31,343 nt of DNA from CAZMGG01 sp964565715 (GTDB lineage Bacteria; Planctomycetota; UBA1135; UBA2386): contig CAZMGG010000063.1 in assembly GCA_964565715.1 (NCBI GenBank), positions 1-31,343 on the forward strand, read 5' to 3'. Both the position numbers and the translations under genes were made by a program. Positions 1-8,767 of this stretch are shown here, in pieces. The first letter of the stretch is position 1, and every line of letters starts with the position of its first letter. Under the pieces are notes generated by a model that saw only the letters and a program-made list of their open reading frames with translations, had not been told where the DNA came from and made no database searches.

Positions 1-558
1 CACCGCCGGCGCGGGCCGCCGCCGGCGCCAGAGGAACAGGCTCAGCAACACCAGCGCAGCCGCCGCGACGCCAGCACCCCAGCCGAGCCAGCGCCCCCAG
101 GCCGGCCCGCCCACGAACGGTTCGCCCGGCGCCTCGATGCCGCCGCCGTCGCCGTCGGGCAGCACCGAGGTCACCATGAGCTTCAGCTCGGCGGAGCGCG
201 CCTCGATGCCGTCGTCGGTGCGGGCCACGAACGGCGGGATCGTCAGCTCGCCGGGCCCGCGCAGGGGCCGCAGCCGCACGGTGACCGTGCGCCAGGTGCC
301 GCCGCCCCAGGGCTCGGTGACGCCGGGCAGCACTTCGCCGCGGCAGCCGTCTGGCACCCGCGGATCGAACGCGACGGTGCCGGACCGCCAGTAGAGATCG
401 AGCCGGATCGTGGCCTCGCCGAGCAATGGCACCGCCGGCGGATCGAGCCGCGCCTGCAGGACGATCTGGGCGGCGGGCGGCTCCTGCCACGGCGGCGCCG
501 GGCCGCCGCAGGCCGCCAGCAGGAGGAACCACGGTCCCGCGACGTACCGCGCCGTCAC
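1..558 (-). CDS. Membrane-anchored lipoprotein of a MoxR/DUF58 (Bat-like) operon, C-terminus beyond window
   Basis: The frame opens with GTG at 558, overlapping the DUF58 stop by four bases (GTGA), and stays open to the window edge, so 186 codons are visible. The N-terminus is a short hydrophobic stretch ending in LLAAC-GG, a good lipobox with Cys at residue 17. Next comes a roughly 120-residue beta-rich extracytoplasmic domain (residues about 30-145) reminiscent of BatD/oxygen-tolerance-type domains. A transmembrane helix follows (about residues 161-177, ending before a run of five Arg). The position after MoxR and DUF58 genes is where BatD- or DUF4381-like membrane proteins usually sit in such operons. 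It could equally be a family-specific unknown. The overlap implies translational coupling to the DUF58 gene. Confidence 0.75.
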   Translation of the reverse strand, partial: MTARYVAGPWFLLLAACGGPAPPWQEPPAAQIVLQARLDPPAVPLLGEATIRLDLYWRSGTVAFDPRVPDGCRGEVLPGVTEPWGGGTWRTVTVRLRPLRGPGELTIPPFVARTDDGIEARSAELKLMVTSVLPDGDGGGIEAPGEPFVGGPAWGRWLGWGAGVAAAALVLLSLFLWRRRRPAPAV

Positions 559-1466
559 GCCCGCCCTCCCCGCCGTTCGCGCATGCGGAAGAAGCGCACG
601 ATCGGATCCGCCACGCTGCCGCGGGTCGGCACGTCGAGCAGATCCACGCCGGTGCGCTTGCAGGTCGTCTCGATGCGCCGCCGGTCGGCCATGGCCAAAG
701 CCGTCACCGCCGCGCGCACCCGGCGGCTGCCGGTGTCGACCCAGCGTTCGGTGCCGGTCTCGACGTCGCGCAGGCGCAGGAGGCCGACCCGGGGCAGATC
801 CTCGCTGTGCGGGTCACGGATGCGCACGGCGATCACGTCGTGGCGACGCGCCAGCAATCGCAGCGGCTTCTCCCAGCCCTCGCCGAAGAAGTCGCTCAGC
901 ACGAACACCACCGCCCGCCGCCGCTGCACCCGGCCGGCGTAGTCGAGCGCCAGCGCCAGGTCGGTGCCGGTGCCCGCCGGTTCCGGCGCATAGGCCTCGC
1001 GGATCAGCCGCAGCACGTGGCCCTTGCCCTTCTTGGCCGGCACGTACCGCTCGATCCGATCGCTGAACGCGATCATCCCGGCCTTGTCGTTGTTGCGCGC
1101 CGCGGCGAACGCGATGCAGCCGACGAACAGCGCCGCCGTCTCCCGCACCGTGCGGCCGCCGCGCGCCGCCAGCGCGGTGCCGAACGCGGTGCTGGCCGAC
1201 GCGTCCAGCAGGAACAGGACCGCCAGCTCCCGCTCCTCCATGAACTTCTTGATGTGCGGCCGGCCGGTGCGCGCCGTCACGTTCCAGTCGACGGTGCGCG
1301 GGTCGTCGCCCTCGATGAACTCGCGCACCTCGTCGAACTCGATGCCCGAGCCGCGGAACACCGACGTGTCGCCGCCGGCCAGCACGTCGGTGACCATCCG
1401 CCGTGTGTGCACGTGGATCCTGGCCACCTGGGCCAGCATCTCGCGGTCGAGGGCCCGCTCGGTCAT
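555..1466 (-). CDS. DUF58 domain protein (VWA-like)
   Basis: This 303-residue protein starts at ATG 1466, 11 bases after the moxR stop; the frame stays open further upstream but only through the moxR gene. It shows the DUF58 core: a G-x-E-F-x-E-x-R-x-[FY]-x-x-GDD-x-R-x-x-DW block near residues 40-62, an x-x-AR-x-G-x-x-x-x-K-x-F block, and a VWA-like metal-site strand LLDASAST around residue 88. Further VWA-like strands follow (VVFVLSDFF, DVIAVRIRD). DUF58 proteins are usually encoded next to MoxR AAA+ ATPases, which are thought to act as chaperones for VWA-type partners in cell-envelope or stress functions. The exact target is unknown. The 3' end overlaps the next operon gene. Confidence 0.92.
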   Translation of the reverse strand: MTERALDREMLAQVARIHVHTRRMVTDVLAGGDTSVFRGSGIEFDEVREFIEGDDPRTVDWNVTARTGRPHIKKFMEERELAVLFLLDASASTAFGTALAARGGRTVRETAALFVGCIAFAAARNNDKAGMIAFSDRIERYVPAKKGKGHVLRLIREAYAPEPAGTGTDLALALDYAGRVQRRRAVVFVLSDFFGEGWEKPLRLLARRHDVIAVRIRDPHSEDLPRVGLLRLRDVETGTERWVDTGSRRVRAAVTALAMADRRRIETTCKRTGVDLLDVPTRGSVADPIVRFFRMRERRGGRA

Positions 1467-1477
1467 CGCCCCTCCGG

Positions 1478-2467
1478 TCAGGGCACCGGCACGGTGTCGA
1501 ACACCTGCCGCAGCACGTCCTCGCTGGTCACGCCCTCGGCCTCGGCCTCGTAGGTCGTCAGCACGCGGTGCCGCAGCACCGGATAGCCGACCGACTTGAC
1601 GTCCTGCGGCGTGACGAAGCCGCGCCCTTCGAGGAACGCCCGGGCCCGCGCCGCCCGCACCAGCGCCAGGCTGGCCCGCGGCGACGCCCCGTACAGGATC
1701 AGCGGGGCCAGGTCCTTCAGGCCGACCGCGTCGGGCTTGCGCGTGGCGTGCACCAGTTCCACCACGTAGGCCTTCACCTTGTCGTCCAGGTAGATGGTGT
1801 CCAGCAGCCGCCGGCTCTGCAGCAGCGCTTCCGGCGAGGTCACCGCCTGCACCGGCGGCAACGCCGCCATGCCGCCCATCCGGTCGATGATCTTCAGCTC
1901 CTCCGCCTTGTCCGGATAGCCGACCACCAGCTTCAGCATGAAGCGGTCGACCTGCGCCTCGGGCAGCGGGTAGGTGCCCTCCTGCTCCACCGGATTCTGG
2001 GTGGCCAGCACCAGGAACGGCTCCGGCAGGCTGCGGGTCTCGCCGCCCAGCGACACCTGCCGCTCCTGCATCGCCTCCAGCAGCGCCGACTGCACCTTGG
2101 CCGGCGCCCGGTTGATCTCGTCGGCCAGCACGACGTTGGCGAACACGGGCCCCTCCCGCACCGACCACGACCCGTCGCGCGGGTCGTAGACATGGGTGCC
2201 GACCAGGTCCGCCGGCAGCAGGTCGGGAGTGAACTGGATCCGGCGGAAGCGGCCGCCGACCGCCCGCGCCAGCGACGACACCGCCAGTGACTTGGCCAGG
2301 CCGGGCAGGCCTTCCAGCAGGACGTGGCCGTCGGCCAGCAGCGCGATCAGGAGCCCGTCCAGCAGGGCTTCCTGGCCGACGATGACCCCCTGCAGGGCGG
2401 TGCGCACGGACTGGAGGTGGCGGGATTCGTGGCGGACCTTCTCGGCGATCGCGGCTACATCGGTCAT
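1478..2467 (-). CDS. MoxR-family AAA+ ATPase
   Basis: This 329-residue protein is the first gene of the minus-strand operon with DUF58. The MoxR-type Walker A is GLPGLAKS (residues 53-60), Walker B is VVLADEINRAP (112-122), and the ATQNPVEQEGTYPLPEAQ sensor segment lies at 155-172. A DRFMLK segment and a C-terminal lid follow. MoxR proteins are ATP-driven chaperones thought to insert cofactors or to remodel VWA-domain partners, here probably the DUF58 protein. I chose ATG 2467 (MTDVAAIAEK) because family members start about here. An upstream in-frame start at 2512 would add 15 residues rich in Arg and Pro that do not look like part of the domain. Confidence 0.93.
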   Translation of the reverse strand: MTDVAAIAEKVRHESRHLQSVRTALQGVIVGQEALLDGLLIALLADGHVLLEGLPGLAKSLAVSSLARAVGGRFRRIQFTPDLLPADLVGTHVYDPRDGSWSVREGPVFANVVLADEINRAPAKVQSALLEAMQERQVSLGGETRSLPEPFLVLATQNPVEQEGTYPLPEAQVDRFMLKLVVGYPDKAEELKIIDRMGGMAALPPVQAVTSPEALLQSRRLLDTIYLDDKVKAYVVELVHATRKPDAVGLKDLAPLILYGASPRASLALVRAARARAFLEGRGFVTPQDVKSVGYPVLRHRVLTTYEAEAEGVTSEDVLRQVFDTVPVP

Positions 2468-2563
2468 GGGCACTCGCAAGTCGGGACGGCGCAGAACGAT
2501 AGCGAGCGGCAATCCCTCCCGGCAGCGTGCGATCCGATTCCCGCGCGCCGCCGGTCAGGCCGG

Positions 2564-2995
2564 TTACATGCGCGCCGCCGCCCGGTCGCCGAATCGCGCG
2601 CGCATGGCCAGGAAGCGCACGCCCCAGATCGCCTCGGGCCGGGCCTGGAACCGGCTCCAGGCCAGCGCGCCGTCGCCACCGGCTTGCGCCACGGCATCCC
2701 GCACCACCGCCTCGTGCCCGGCCACCGCCACCGCCGCCAACCCCTCGCCGTAGCGACCGCGCAGGGCGACGAACGCCACGGCCTGCCGGCGCAGGTCCGG
2801 CTCCGGCAGCGCCACGCCGAGCATCTCGCGCAGCGCCATCACGTCGGCGGTGGTGAGGCCCGCGTCCCGGGCCACCGCCGCCGCGAAGGCCGCCTCCGCC
2901 TCGATGCGGCGGAACGGCGAACAGGCCCGCAGGCCGGCGAACGCGGCGAGGAACGCCAGGACCAGGCCGGCGAGGATGGGCGTGCTGCCCTTCAT
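2564..2995 (-). CDS. Small membrane-anchored protein of unknown function
   Basis: This 143-residue protein begins with a classical signal-anchor: MKGS, then a hydrophobic helix at about residues 5-24. The rest is Ala- and Arg-rich and predicted helical (FAAAVARDAG, DVMALREMLG, RRQAVAFVALRGRYGEG), with no motif that I recognise. It begins 19 bases after the stop of the HEAT-repeat gene on the same strand, so the two are probably co-transcribed and may work together outside the cytoplasmic membrane. The moxR operon starts 96 bases further on. No function is assigned. Confidence 0.75.
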   Translation of the reverse strand: MKGSTPILAGLVLAFLAAFAGLRACSPFRRIEAEAAFAAAVARDAGLTTADVMALREMLGVALPEPDLRRQAVAFVALRGRYGEGLAAVAVAGHEAVVRDAVAQAGGDGALAWSRFQARPEAIWGVRFLAMRARFGDRAAARM

Positions 2996-3014
2996 GGCCC
3001 GTGGCGCCGGCGGC

Positions 3015-5855
3015 TCAGCGGATCGCGGCCTTGCCGGCCTCGTACAGCACGCGGTAGCGCGCGGCCAGGGCCTCGAGGGCTGCCGGGGTGCTCTGCGGCG
3101 TCACCGGCCCGAAGTCCTCGTTGGCGACGGTGCGCATCACCGCCGCGGTCAGCATGCGCAGCCGCGGCTGCGGCAGCTCGACCAGCAGGCGCGCCAGTTC
3201 GGGCAGGGGCGCCAGTCCGGCGCCGGCGGTGAACTGCTCGGGCTTCAGCGTGGTCTCGACCGTGTCGGCACGGAGCGCCGCCAGCAGCCACTGCCACTGC
3301 GAGTCGGCGCGCCGCAGGCGCCACCACTGCTCCAGGAACACGACGCGGTCCTCGCGGCCCGACACGTCCAGGCCGGTGATCGCTTCCAGCATCGCGGTGA
3401 CCGGCAGGTTGTCCTGACCCTGCCGCAGCATCTCGATCAGCTCGGGCACGATCTGCGGGTCCTGCAGCTGGCCGAGCAGCAGCACCACCTCGCGGCGGGC
3501 GGCGGCGGTGGCCACGGTCAGGTGCGGCCGCAGGGCGGGCACCGCCAGCAGGGCGCCCATGCGCTGCAGGTAGAACCGCGCCAGTTCGCCGTTCTCGTTG
3601 CCCTGGCCGGCGACGAACAGCTCCGCCATCAGGCCGGCGGCGCGCATCTCGCGCAGTTCGCCGATGCCGCGCAGGGCCGCGTCGCGGTCCTCCTTGGCCG
3701 GAGCCTCCATCGCCCGCTGCAGCACGGCGAACGCGCCGTCGCCGCCGATCCGGCCGAGGCTGCGCAGGCACTCGCGGCGCAGCAGCGGCTCGGTCGCCGG
3801 TGCGGCGATCAGTTCGATGACGCGGGTGCGCGCCTCGGCGACGGGCACGGCGCCGACGGCGAACGCCGCCGCCCGGGCCACCGCCGGGTCGGCATCGTCG
3901 AGCAGCGTCACCAGCCGGCCCGAGGCCCGCAGGTCGCGCATGCGGACCACCTCGTCGATCGCGGCCTGACGCACGACGGCGCGTTCGTCGGTGAGGGCCG
4001 CCAGCACGCGATCGGGACCGAGCAGGGCGAACAGCTTCATCACCGCCGGCCGGCCGCCGCCGTCCTTGGTCCAGGCGAGATCGATGCAGCGGCGCCAGAT
4101 CCGGTCGCCGGGCGTCGCCGCCGCGAGTTCCAGCAACGCCAGCTCGTGGGGCCCCATGGCGGGCGGCAGGGCGGCCAGTTCGAGCATCCGATCGGCCTCG
4201 GCCTCGCCGAGCAGGGCATGCTTGTCGGGCTCCGCCAGCAGCCGGGCCAGGGCCCGGCCGCGCAGGTCGGCGCCGACCGCCGGCCACACCGCGATCACGC
4301 GGCGCAGGAAGCGCCGGCTGCGCTCGATCGGCGCCGGATTGGCGTCGAGCCAGCGCCGCTCGGCGCGCCAGAAGGCCGCCCGGTCCGGCTCCTCGGCCGG
4401 ATCCCGGTAGAGCTGCCAGATCTCGCCGTCGGCCACCTCGGCCAGGGCCGCCGCCAGCCGGTCGAACTCGGCGCTGCCAGGAAGCGCAACGGTCTGGCAG
4501 CGGGCGCCCTGCACCTGCAGCTGCAGCGTGCCCGGCGCGGCCACGCCGATGGCGCGGGCCGGACCGCCGGCCATGAAGCCGAGGGTCTTGAGCCGCCGCA
4601 CCAGATCCAGCATGGCGGTGGCCGTCAGCACCATCTCCTCGGCGCCGGCGAGGTTGGCGGTCCCGGCCAGGTCCTCGCCGAGCAGGCGGAGGTGCTGCCG
4701 TTCGCGCCGCAGTTCGATCACGGTGCGGCCGGCGTTCTCGGCGTCGACGCGCACCGCGGCCCGCAGGCCCTGGAAGCCCGATTCGGCCCCGGCCCACCAT
4801 TCGGCCCAGCTCACGCCGTCGCCCGGCGTGCGGCCGGTCAGCGCCTGCAGCCGCGCCTCGACGGGTTCCCGCAGCAGGCTCAGGTTCGGCACGAAGGCCT
4901 GCGGCGAGGCCACCGCCACCAGGTTGCGCACCACATCGGCGTCGCGGAAGCGCGCCGGATCCGGGTCGTCGGAGCGGAAGGCCAGTTCCGCCAGGGCCAC
5001 CGCGGCGAGGCTGCGCACCGCCGGATCCGGATCGTCGAGGCCCCGGCGCAGCACGTCGGCGCTGGAGGGAGGCAGCACTTCCTGCCCGGTCACCGCCTGG
5101 GTCTGGGCCAGCACGAACGCGGCATAGGCATGGGTGCGGTCGATCGGCGGCGCCGCCAGGGCCTGCTGCAGTGCCGGCACCGCCGGCGCACCGATGCGCA
5201 GCAGCTGCGTGCAGGCGGCGCCGGCCACCGTCGCCTCCTTGGCCAGCAGCTCCACCAGCCGCTGCCAGGCCCGCTCGTCGGCCACCGCGCCCAGCAGGTC
5301 GCAGCCGGCGAGTTGCAGATCGAGGGCCTGATCGCCGGACAGCTCCAGCGCGAACGGCAGGTCCTCCACGGTCATCATGCCGACCAGCAGCTCGGTGGCC
5401 GCCCGCCGCACCGCCGACTGCCGGCCGCGGACGCATTCCTTCAGGGCCGCCTTGGCGTCGTTGCCCTTGAGCTGGGCCATCGCCGCGATCACGTCGCGGG
5501 TCGCCTCGCCCATCGAACGGGTGAGCAGCTGGAACAGCAGCTCGTCGCCGACCTTGGTCGTGCCGTAACGCCGCGCCACCGCCATCAGGTCCTGCATCTC
5601 CCGCGAACGGGCCTGCCGCGCCACCTGGATGATCAGCCCCTCCAGGTCGCGGAACTGCTGCGGCAAGGCCTGCAGCCGGATCTCGAACTGATCGCCGGCG
5701 GTGCGCAGGTTGACCAGGGTGCGCCGGAAGTTCGCCACCTCGTCGGCGGCCACCGGACGCGTCTCCGGTTGGGCCGGTCGCGGCGGCGGCAGGCGCAGGT
5801 CACCCTGCGGCGCGGGCAGGAGGGCGGAGAGGACCAGGAGGCTCGACAGGATCAT
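3015..5855 (-). CDS. Exported HEAT-repeat protein
   Basis: This 946-residue protein starts at ATG 5855 with a short signal-like segment (MILSSLLVLSALLPAPQ). The remainder is almost entirely helical HEAT-type repeats, clearest at residues 120-300 (for example DPDPAVRSLAAVALAELA) and about 610-830 (DDADPAVARAAAFAVGAVP; LLRRECLRSLGRIGGDGAF). Two segments share an aromatic motif: LTG followed by W-x-x-WW near residue 350, and ITG followed by E-Q-WW near 844. I have seen similar motifs in planctomycete HEAT proteins. HEAT solenoids usually scaffold protein contacts, and no catalytic motif is visible. The partner is unknown; the small anchored protein downstream is a candidate. There is no clear Shine-Dalgarno sequence before the start. 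Confidence 0.9.
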   Translation of the reverse strand: MILSSLLVLSALLPAPQGDLRLPPPRPAQPETRPVAADEVANFRRTLVNLRTAGDQFEIRLQALPQQFRDLEGLIIQVARQARSREMQDLMAVARRYGTTKVGDELLFQLLTRSMGEATRDVIAAMAQLKGNDAKAALKECVRGRQSAVRRAATELLVGMMTVEDLPFALELSGDQALDLQLAGCDLLGAVADERAWQRLVELLAKEATVAGAACTQLLRIGAPAVPALQQALAAPPIDRTHAYAAFVLAQTQAVTGQEVLPPSSADVLRRGLDDPDPAVRSLAAVALAELAFRSDDPDPARFRDADVVRNLVAVASPQAFVPNLSLLREPVEARLQALTGRTPGDGVSWAEWWAGAESGFQGLRAAVRVDAENAGRTVIELRRERQHLRLLGEDLAGTANLAGAEEMVLTATAMLDLVRRLKTLGFMAGGPARAIGVAAPGTLQLQVQGARCQTVALPGSAEFDRLAAALAEVADGEIWQLYRDPAEEPDRAAFWRAERRWLDANPAPIERSRRFLRRVIAVWPAVGADLRGRALARLLAEPDKHALLGEAEADRMLELAALPPAMGPHELALLELAAATPGDRIWRRCIDLAWTKDGGGRPAVMKLFALLGPDRVLAALTDERAVVRQAAIDEVVRMRDLRASGRLVTLLDDADPAVARAAAFAVGAVPVAEARTRVIELIAAPATEPLLRRECLRSLGRIGGDGAFAVLQRAMEAPAKEDRDAALRGIGELREMRAAGLMAELFVAGQGNENGELARFYLQRMGALLAVPALRPHLTVATAAARREVVLLLGQLQDPQIVPELIEMLRQGQDNLPVTAMLEAITGLDVSGREDRVVFLEQWWRLRRADSQWQWLLAALRADTVETTLKPEQFTAGAGLAPLPELARLLVELPQPRLRMLTAAVMRTVANEDFGPVTPQSTPAALEALAARYRVLYEAGKAAIR

Positions 5856-6022
5856 GGCGCGATGGGGTCTGGGCGCCGGCCGAGGGGGTGGAAGCCGGCG
5901 CAGCGCCGCCGGGGCGGCCGCGAAGGGGCGGGAGCATAGCGGACCGGCCCGCCCAGTTCCCCCTTGGTCCCGCCTCCCGGCCCCGCCACACTCGCCGGGC
6001 TTCCCGCGGCCCGCATCCGACC

Positions 6023-6922
6023 TTGCCCCCGTCCCCCGTCCTCGTCCACCTGGCCCTGCTGGCGGTGTCGCTCCTGTTCGGGGCCAACTACGTCTTCACC
6101 AAGCTGATCCTGGCGGAGATCCCGCCCCGCAGCTGGGTGCTGTTCCGGGTGCTGCTGGCCACCGCCGTGCTGGTGCCCCTCGCCCTGCGGCTGCGCCGCT
6201 CCTGGCCGGGACGGCGCCACCTGGCCGGGCTCCTGCTGGCGTCGCTGCTGGGCGTGGTGCTCAACCAGATCCTGTTCACCGAGGGCATGGCCCGCACCAC
6301 GCCCAACCACTCGGCGGTGATCAACGCCGGCATCCCCACCTGGACCCTCATCGCGGCGTGCCTGTTCCGGCAGGAGCAGTTCACCGGCCGCAAGGTGCTG
6401 GCGATCCTGTGCGCCCTGGTCGGGGTCGGCACCCTGCTGCAGGTGGACCAGATGATCGCCACCGGCGAAGGGCTCACCGGCGAGATGCTGCTCGGCGACC
6501 TGATGACGATGGCCAACGGCATGTCGTTCGCCGTGCACCTGGTGCTGATGCGGCACCTCGGTCGCGAACTGGATCCGTGGGCCAGCGTGGCGATCATGTT
6601 CGTGGCGGCGAGCGTGATGATGACCGGCTGGAGCGCGCCGGCGCTGGAAGGCGACCACTGGCGGGCGCTGCTGGCGCCGCCGACGCTGTGGCTGGCGGCG
6701 TATGCGGTGCTGTTCGCGACCGTCGCCACCTACTTCCTGAACACCTGGGCCCTGCGCCACACCCGCAGCTCGCAGGTGGCGCTCTACATCAACGTGCAGC
6801 CGATCGTCGCCGCGGCCCTGGGCACGGCGCTCGGCAACCCGGCGCCGGGCTGGCGGTTCTTCACCGCGCTCGGGCTGGTGGCGCTCGGACTCTGGCTGCA
6901 GTCGCGGGCGGGCACTCGCTAG
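6023..6922 (+). CDS. EamA/DMT-family transporter
   Basis: This inner-membrane protein has about ten predicted transmembrane helices and two EamA repeats (about residues 6-140 and 155-290). Typical EamA wording includes SLLFGANYVFTKLIL, a helix followed by ILFTEGMARTTPNHSAVI, and VALYINVQPIVAAALG near the C-terminus. The family exports amino acids, nucleotides or other small metabolites; the substrate cannot be told from sequence. I chose TTG 6023, which gives 299 residues, the usual family length, and starts directly before helix 1. An in-frame GTG at 5888 would add 45 Pro/Arg-rich residues unlike a transporter N-terminus. The rlmD-like gene follows after 14 bases and may be co-transcribed. 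Confidence 0.88.
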   Translation: MPPSPVLVHLALLAVSLLFGANYVFTKLILAEIPPRSWVLFRVLLATAVLVPLALRLRRSWPGRRHLAGLLLASLLGVVLNQILFTEGMARTTPNHSAVINAGIPTWTLIAACLFRQEQFTGRKVLAILCALVGVGTLLQVDQMIATGEGLTGEMLLGDLMTMANGMSFAVHLVLMRHLGRELDPWASVAIMFVAASVMMTGWSAPALEGDHWRALLAPPTLWLAAYAVLFATVATYFLNTWALRHTRSSQVALYINVQPIVAAALGTALGNPAPGWRFFTALGLVALGLWLQSRAGTR

Positions 6923-6936
6923 ACTCCCCCGCCCCG

Positions 6937-8118
6937 ATGACCAGCCTGCAGCCCGGACAGATCCTCGAAGTCACCGCCGAGAAGCTGGCGGTGGGCGGCC
7001 ACGCCGTCTGCCGCCACCAGGGGATGGTCGTCTTCGTGCCCTTCGCCGCCCCCGGCGACCGCCTGCGCGTGGAGGTCACCGAGGTCGACAAGCGCTTCGC
7101 CAAGGGCCGCATCCAGGAGATCCTGCAGCCGTCGCCGCACCGACGACCGGCGCGCTGCCGACACTTCGGCGACTGCGGCGGCTGCCAGTTCCAGCACATC
7201 GACTACGCGGAGCAGACCGCGCAGAAGGGCGAGTTCGTCCGTGACGCCCTGCGGCGGATCGGCGGCATCGACTGGCAACGACCGATCCCGGTACATGCGG
7301 GCCCGGAGTGGGGCTACCGCTCGCGCACGGCGCTGAAGGTGTGGCGGCACAAGCTCGGCTTCCACCGGGCGTTCTCCAACGAGACCGTCGACGCCGAGGA
7401 ATGTCCGGTGCTGGTGCCGGAGCTGGAACGGGCGCTGCCGGCGGTGCGGGCCGCACTCGGCCGCGTGCCGCGCGATCAGGAGCCGCACCAGATCGACGGC
7501 GCCTGCGGCGTCGGCGAGCCGGTGTTCGCGCCGGACCTGCCGGGCATGCGCAAGGACCTGGTCGAACACCAGGTGCTGGGCTTCTCGTTCCTGATCGAGC
7601 CGGAGAGCTTCTTCCAGCAGAACCGCCACCTGACGCCGGACCTGGTGCAGCACGCGATCGACGGGCTGGACGGCGGGCTGTGCTACGACCTCTACGCCGG
7701 CGTCGGCCTGTTCTCGCTGCCGCTGAGCCGGCAGTGCGGCCGGGTGGTGGCGGTGGAGGACGAACGGCGGGCGGTGCTGCTCGGCCGCGTCAACGCGCGG
7801 AACGCCGGCGCCGACCAGGTCGAGTACGTGCGCCTCTCGGTGGAGGCGTTCCTCGGCCAGCGCGAGCTCGAGCGGCCCGACGTGGTGGTGATGGATCCGC
7901 CGCGGCTCGGCGCGAAGCCGGCGATCCCGGGCCTGCTGGCGCTGCGGCCGGAACGGCTGGTCTACGTGTCGTGCGATCCGGGCACCCTGGCCCGCGACCT
8001 CAAGGACCTGTGCGGGGGCGGCTACCGGCTGGACGCGGTCGCAGCGTTCGACATGTTCCCGCAGACCTGGCACGTGGAAGCGGTGGCGAAGCTGGCCCTC
8101 GGCGGAACTAGATCGTAA
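6937..8118 (+). CDS. rlmD: 23S rRNA (uracil-C5)-methyltransferase, RlmD/TrmA family
   Basis: This 393-residue enzyme of the RlmD/RumA/TrmA family transfers a methyl group from SAM to C5 of a uridine, most likely in 23S rRNA. An N-terminal TRAM-type beta domain (residues 5-62) precedes the [4Fe-4S] cysteines C74, C80 and C83 (C-x5-C-x2-C); the fourth is in the later EECPVL segment. The catalytic part contains FFQQNRHLT, the SAM-binding DLYAGVGLFSLPLS, VVVMDPPRLG, and YVSCDPGTLARDL with the nucleophilic Cys. It is slightly shorter than Escherichia coli RlmD (about 430). RlmC- or TrmA-type specificity cannot be excluded, but the Fe-S cysteines favour an rRNA enzyme. ATG 6937 lies 14 bases after the transporter stop. 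Confidence 0.92.
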   Translation: MTSLQPGQILEVTAEKLAVGGHAVCRHQGMVVFVPFAAPGDRLRVEVTEVDKRFAKGRIQEILQPSPHRRPARCRHFGDCGGCQFQHIDYAEQTAQKGEFVRDALRRIGGIDWQRPIPVHAGPEWGYRSRTALKVWRHKLGFHRAFSNETVDAEECPVLVPELERALPAVRAALGRVPRDQEPHQIDGACGVGEPVFAPDLPGMRKDLVEHQVLGFSFLIEPESFFQQNRHLTPDLVQHAIDGLDGGLCYDLYAGVGLFSLPLSRQCGRVVAVEDERRAVLLGRVNARNAGADQVEYVRLSVEAFLGQRELERPDVVVMDPPRLGAKPAIPGLLALRPERLVYVSCDPGTLARDLKDLCGGGYRLDAVAAFDMFPQTWHVEAVAKLALGGTRS

Positions 8119-8137
8119 CTACTTATTCTCCAGGTAT

Positions 8138-8767
8138 TTACGGAATCCCTAGCCCGGCCACGACCACCCGGCCGCAGCAGCGCGGTCCCTCCCGCACGGT
8201 CATGCCGATCTTGGCCGCGGCGAAGGTGACCGTCACGTCGGCGCGGCAGGCTTCGCCCAGCACCTCGCCGGTGTCGCCGTGCAGGCCCGACGGCAGGTCG
8301 ACGCACAGCTTCGGGCCCTCTGCGGCGTGGAACAGGCGCACCCACGCGAGCGCGCTGCCCTGCAGCGGCCGCTCGAGGCCGGTGCCGAACAGGGCGTCGA
8401 TCCACACGGCGCCGCGGTGCGCCGCGGGATCCGGCGGCGTCCCCACCACCACCGGCACGCCGGCCGCCCGCAGCACGCGCACCTGCAACGCCGCGTCGGG
8501 CGCCTTGTGCGGATCGGGCTCGGCCAGCAGGTGCAGCACGGCGCGGCGGCCGAGGTGACGCACGGCGGCGCTGCCGTCGCCGCCGTTGTTGCCAGCACCC
8601 GCCAGCACGACCCAGCGATCGCCGAGCAGCCGGGCCTGCTCGGCCACCGCGCGGGCGGCGTTCTCCATCAGCAGGATGCTCGGCATGCCGAGGCGCAGGA
8701 CCGCGTCGCGATCGATCGCGCGGGCCTGGGCCACGGTGATCGGAACGGTGGATGCGGGCTCGGTCAT
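8138..8767 (-). CDS. nnrE: NAD(P)H-hydrate epimerase (YjeF_N domain, stand-alone)
   Basis: This 209-residue protein consists only of the YjeF N-terminal domain, which interconverts the R and S forms of NAD(P)H hydrate as part of nicotinamide-cofactor repair. Visible motifs are MENAAR (34-39), GAGNNGGDG (57-65), DALFGTG (124-130), DLPSGLHGDTG (157-167) and TFAAAKIG (181-188). The ADP/ATP-dependent dehydratase half found in many bacterial fusions is absent, so a separate NnrD must be encoded elsewhere if the full pathway is present. ATG 8767 overlaps the recG stop as ATGA, implying translational coupling. The stop is only 19 bases from the convergent rlmD stop, across a short AT-rich spacer. 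Confidence 0.93.
   Translation of the reverse strand: MTEPASTVPITVAQARAIDRDAVLRLGMPSILLMENAARAVAEQARLLGDRWVVLAGAGNNGGDGSAAVRHLGRRAVLHLLAEPDPHKAPDAALQVRVLRAAGVPVVVGTPPDPAAHRGAVWIDALFGTGLERPLQGSALAWVRLFHAAEGPKLCVDLPSGLHGDTGEVLGEACRADVTVTFAAAKIGMTVREGPRCCGRVVVAGLGIP

Noticed and set aside
2850..5939. A 1029-codon open frame on the plus strand
   Set aside because: It lies antisense to the HEAT-repeat gene, reads as Arg/Gln/His-rich low-complexity protein, and is the usual shadow frame of very GC-rich coding DNA.
5701..6936. Long N-terminal extension of the RlmD-like protein
   Set aside because: The open frame runs through the transporter gene in another frame; the TRAM domain begins right after ATG 6937.
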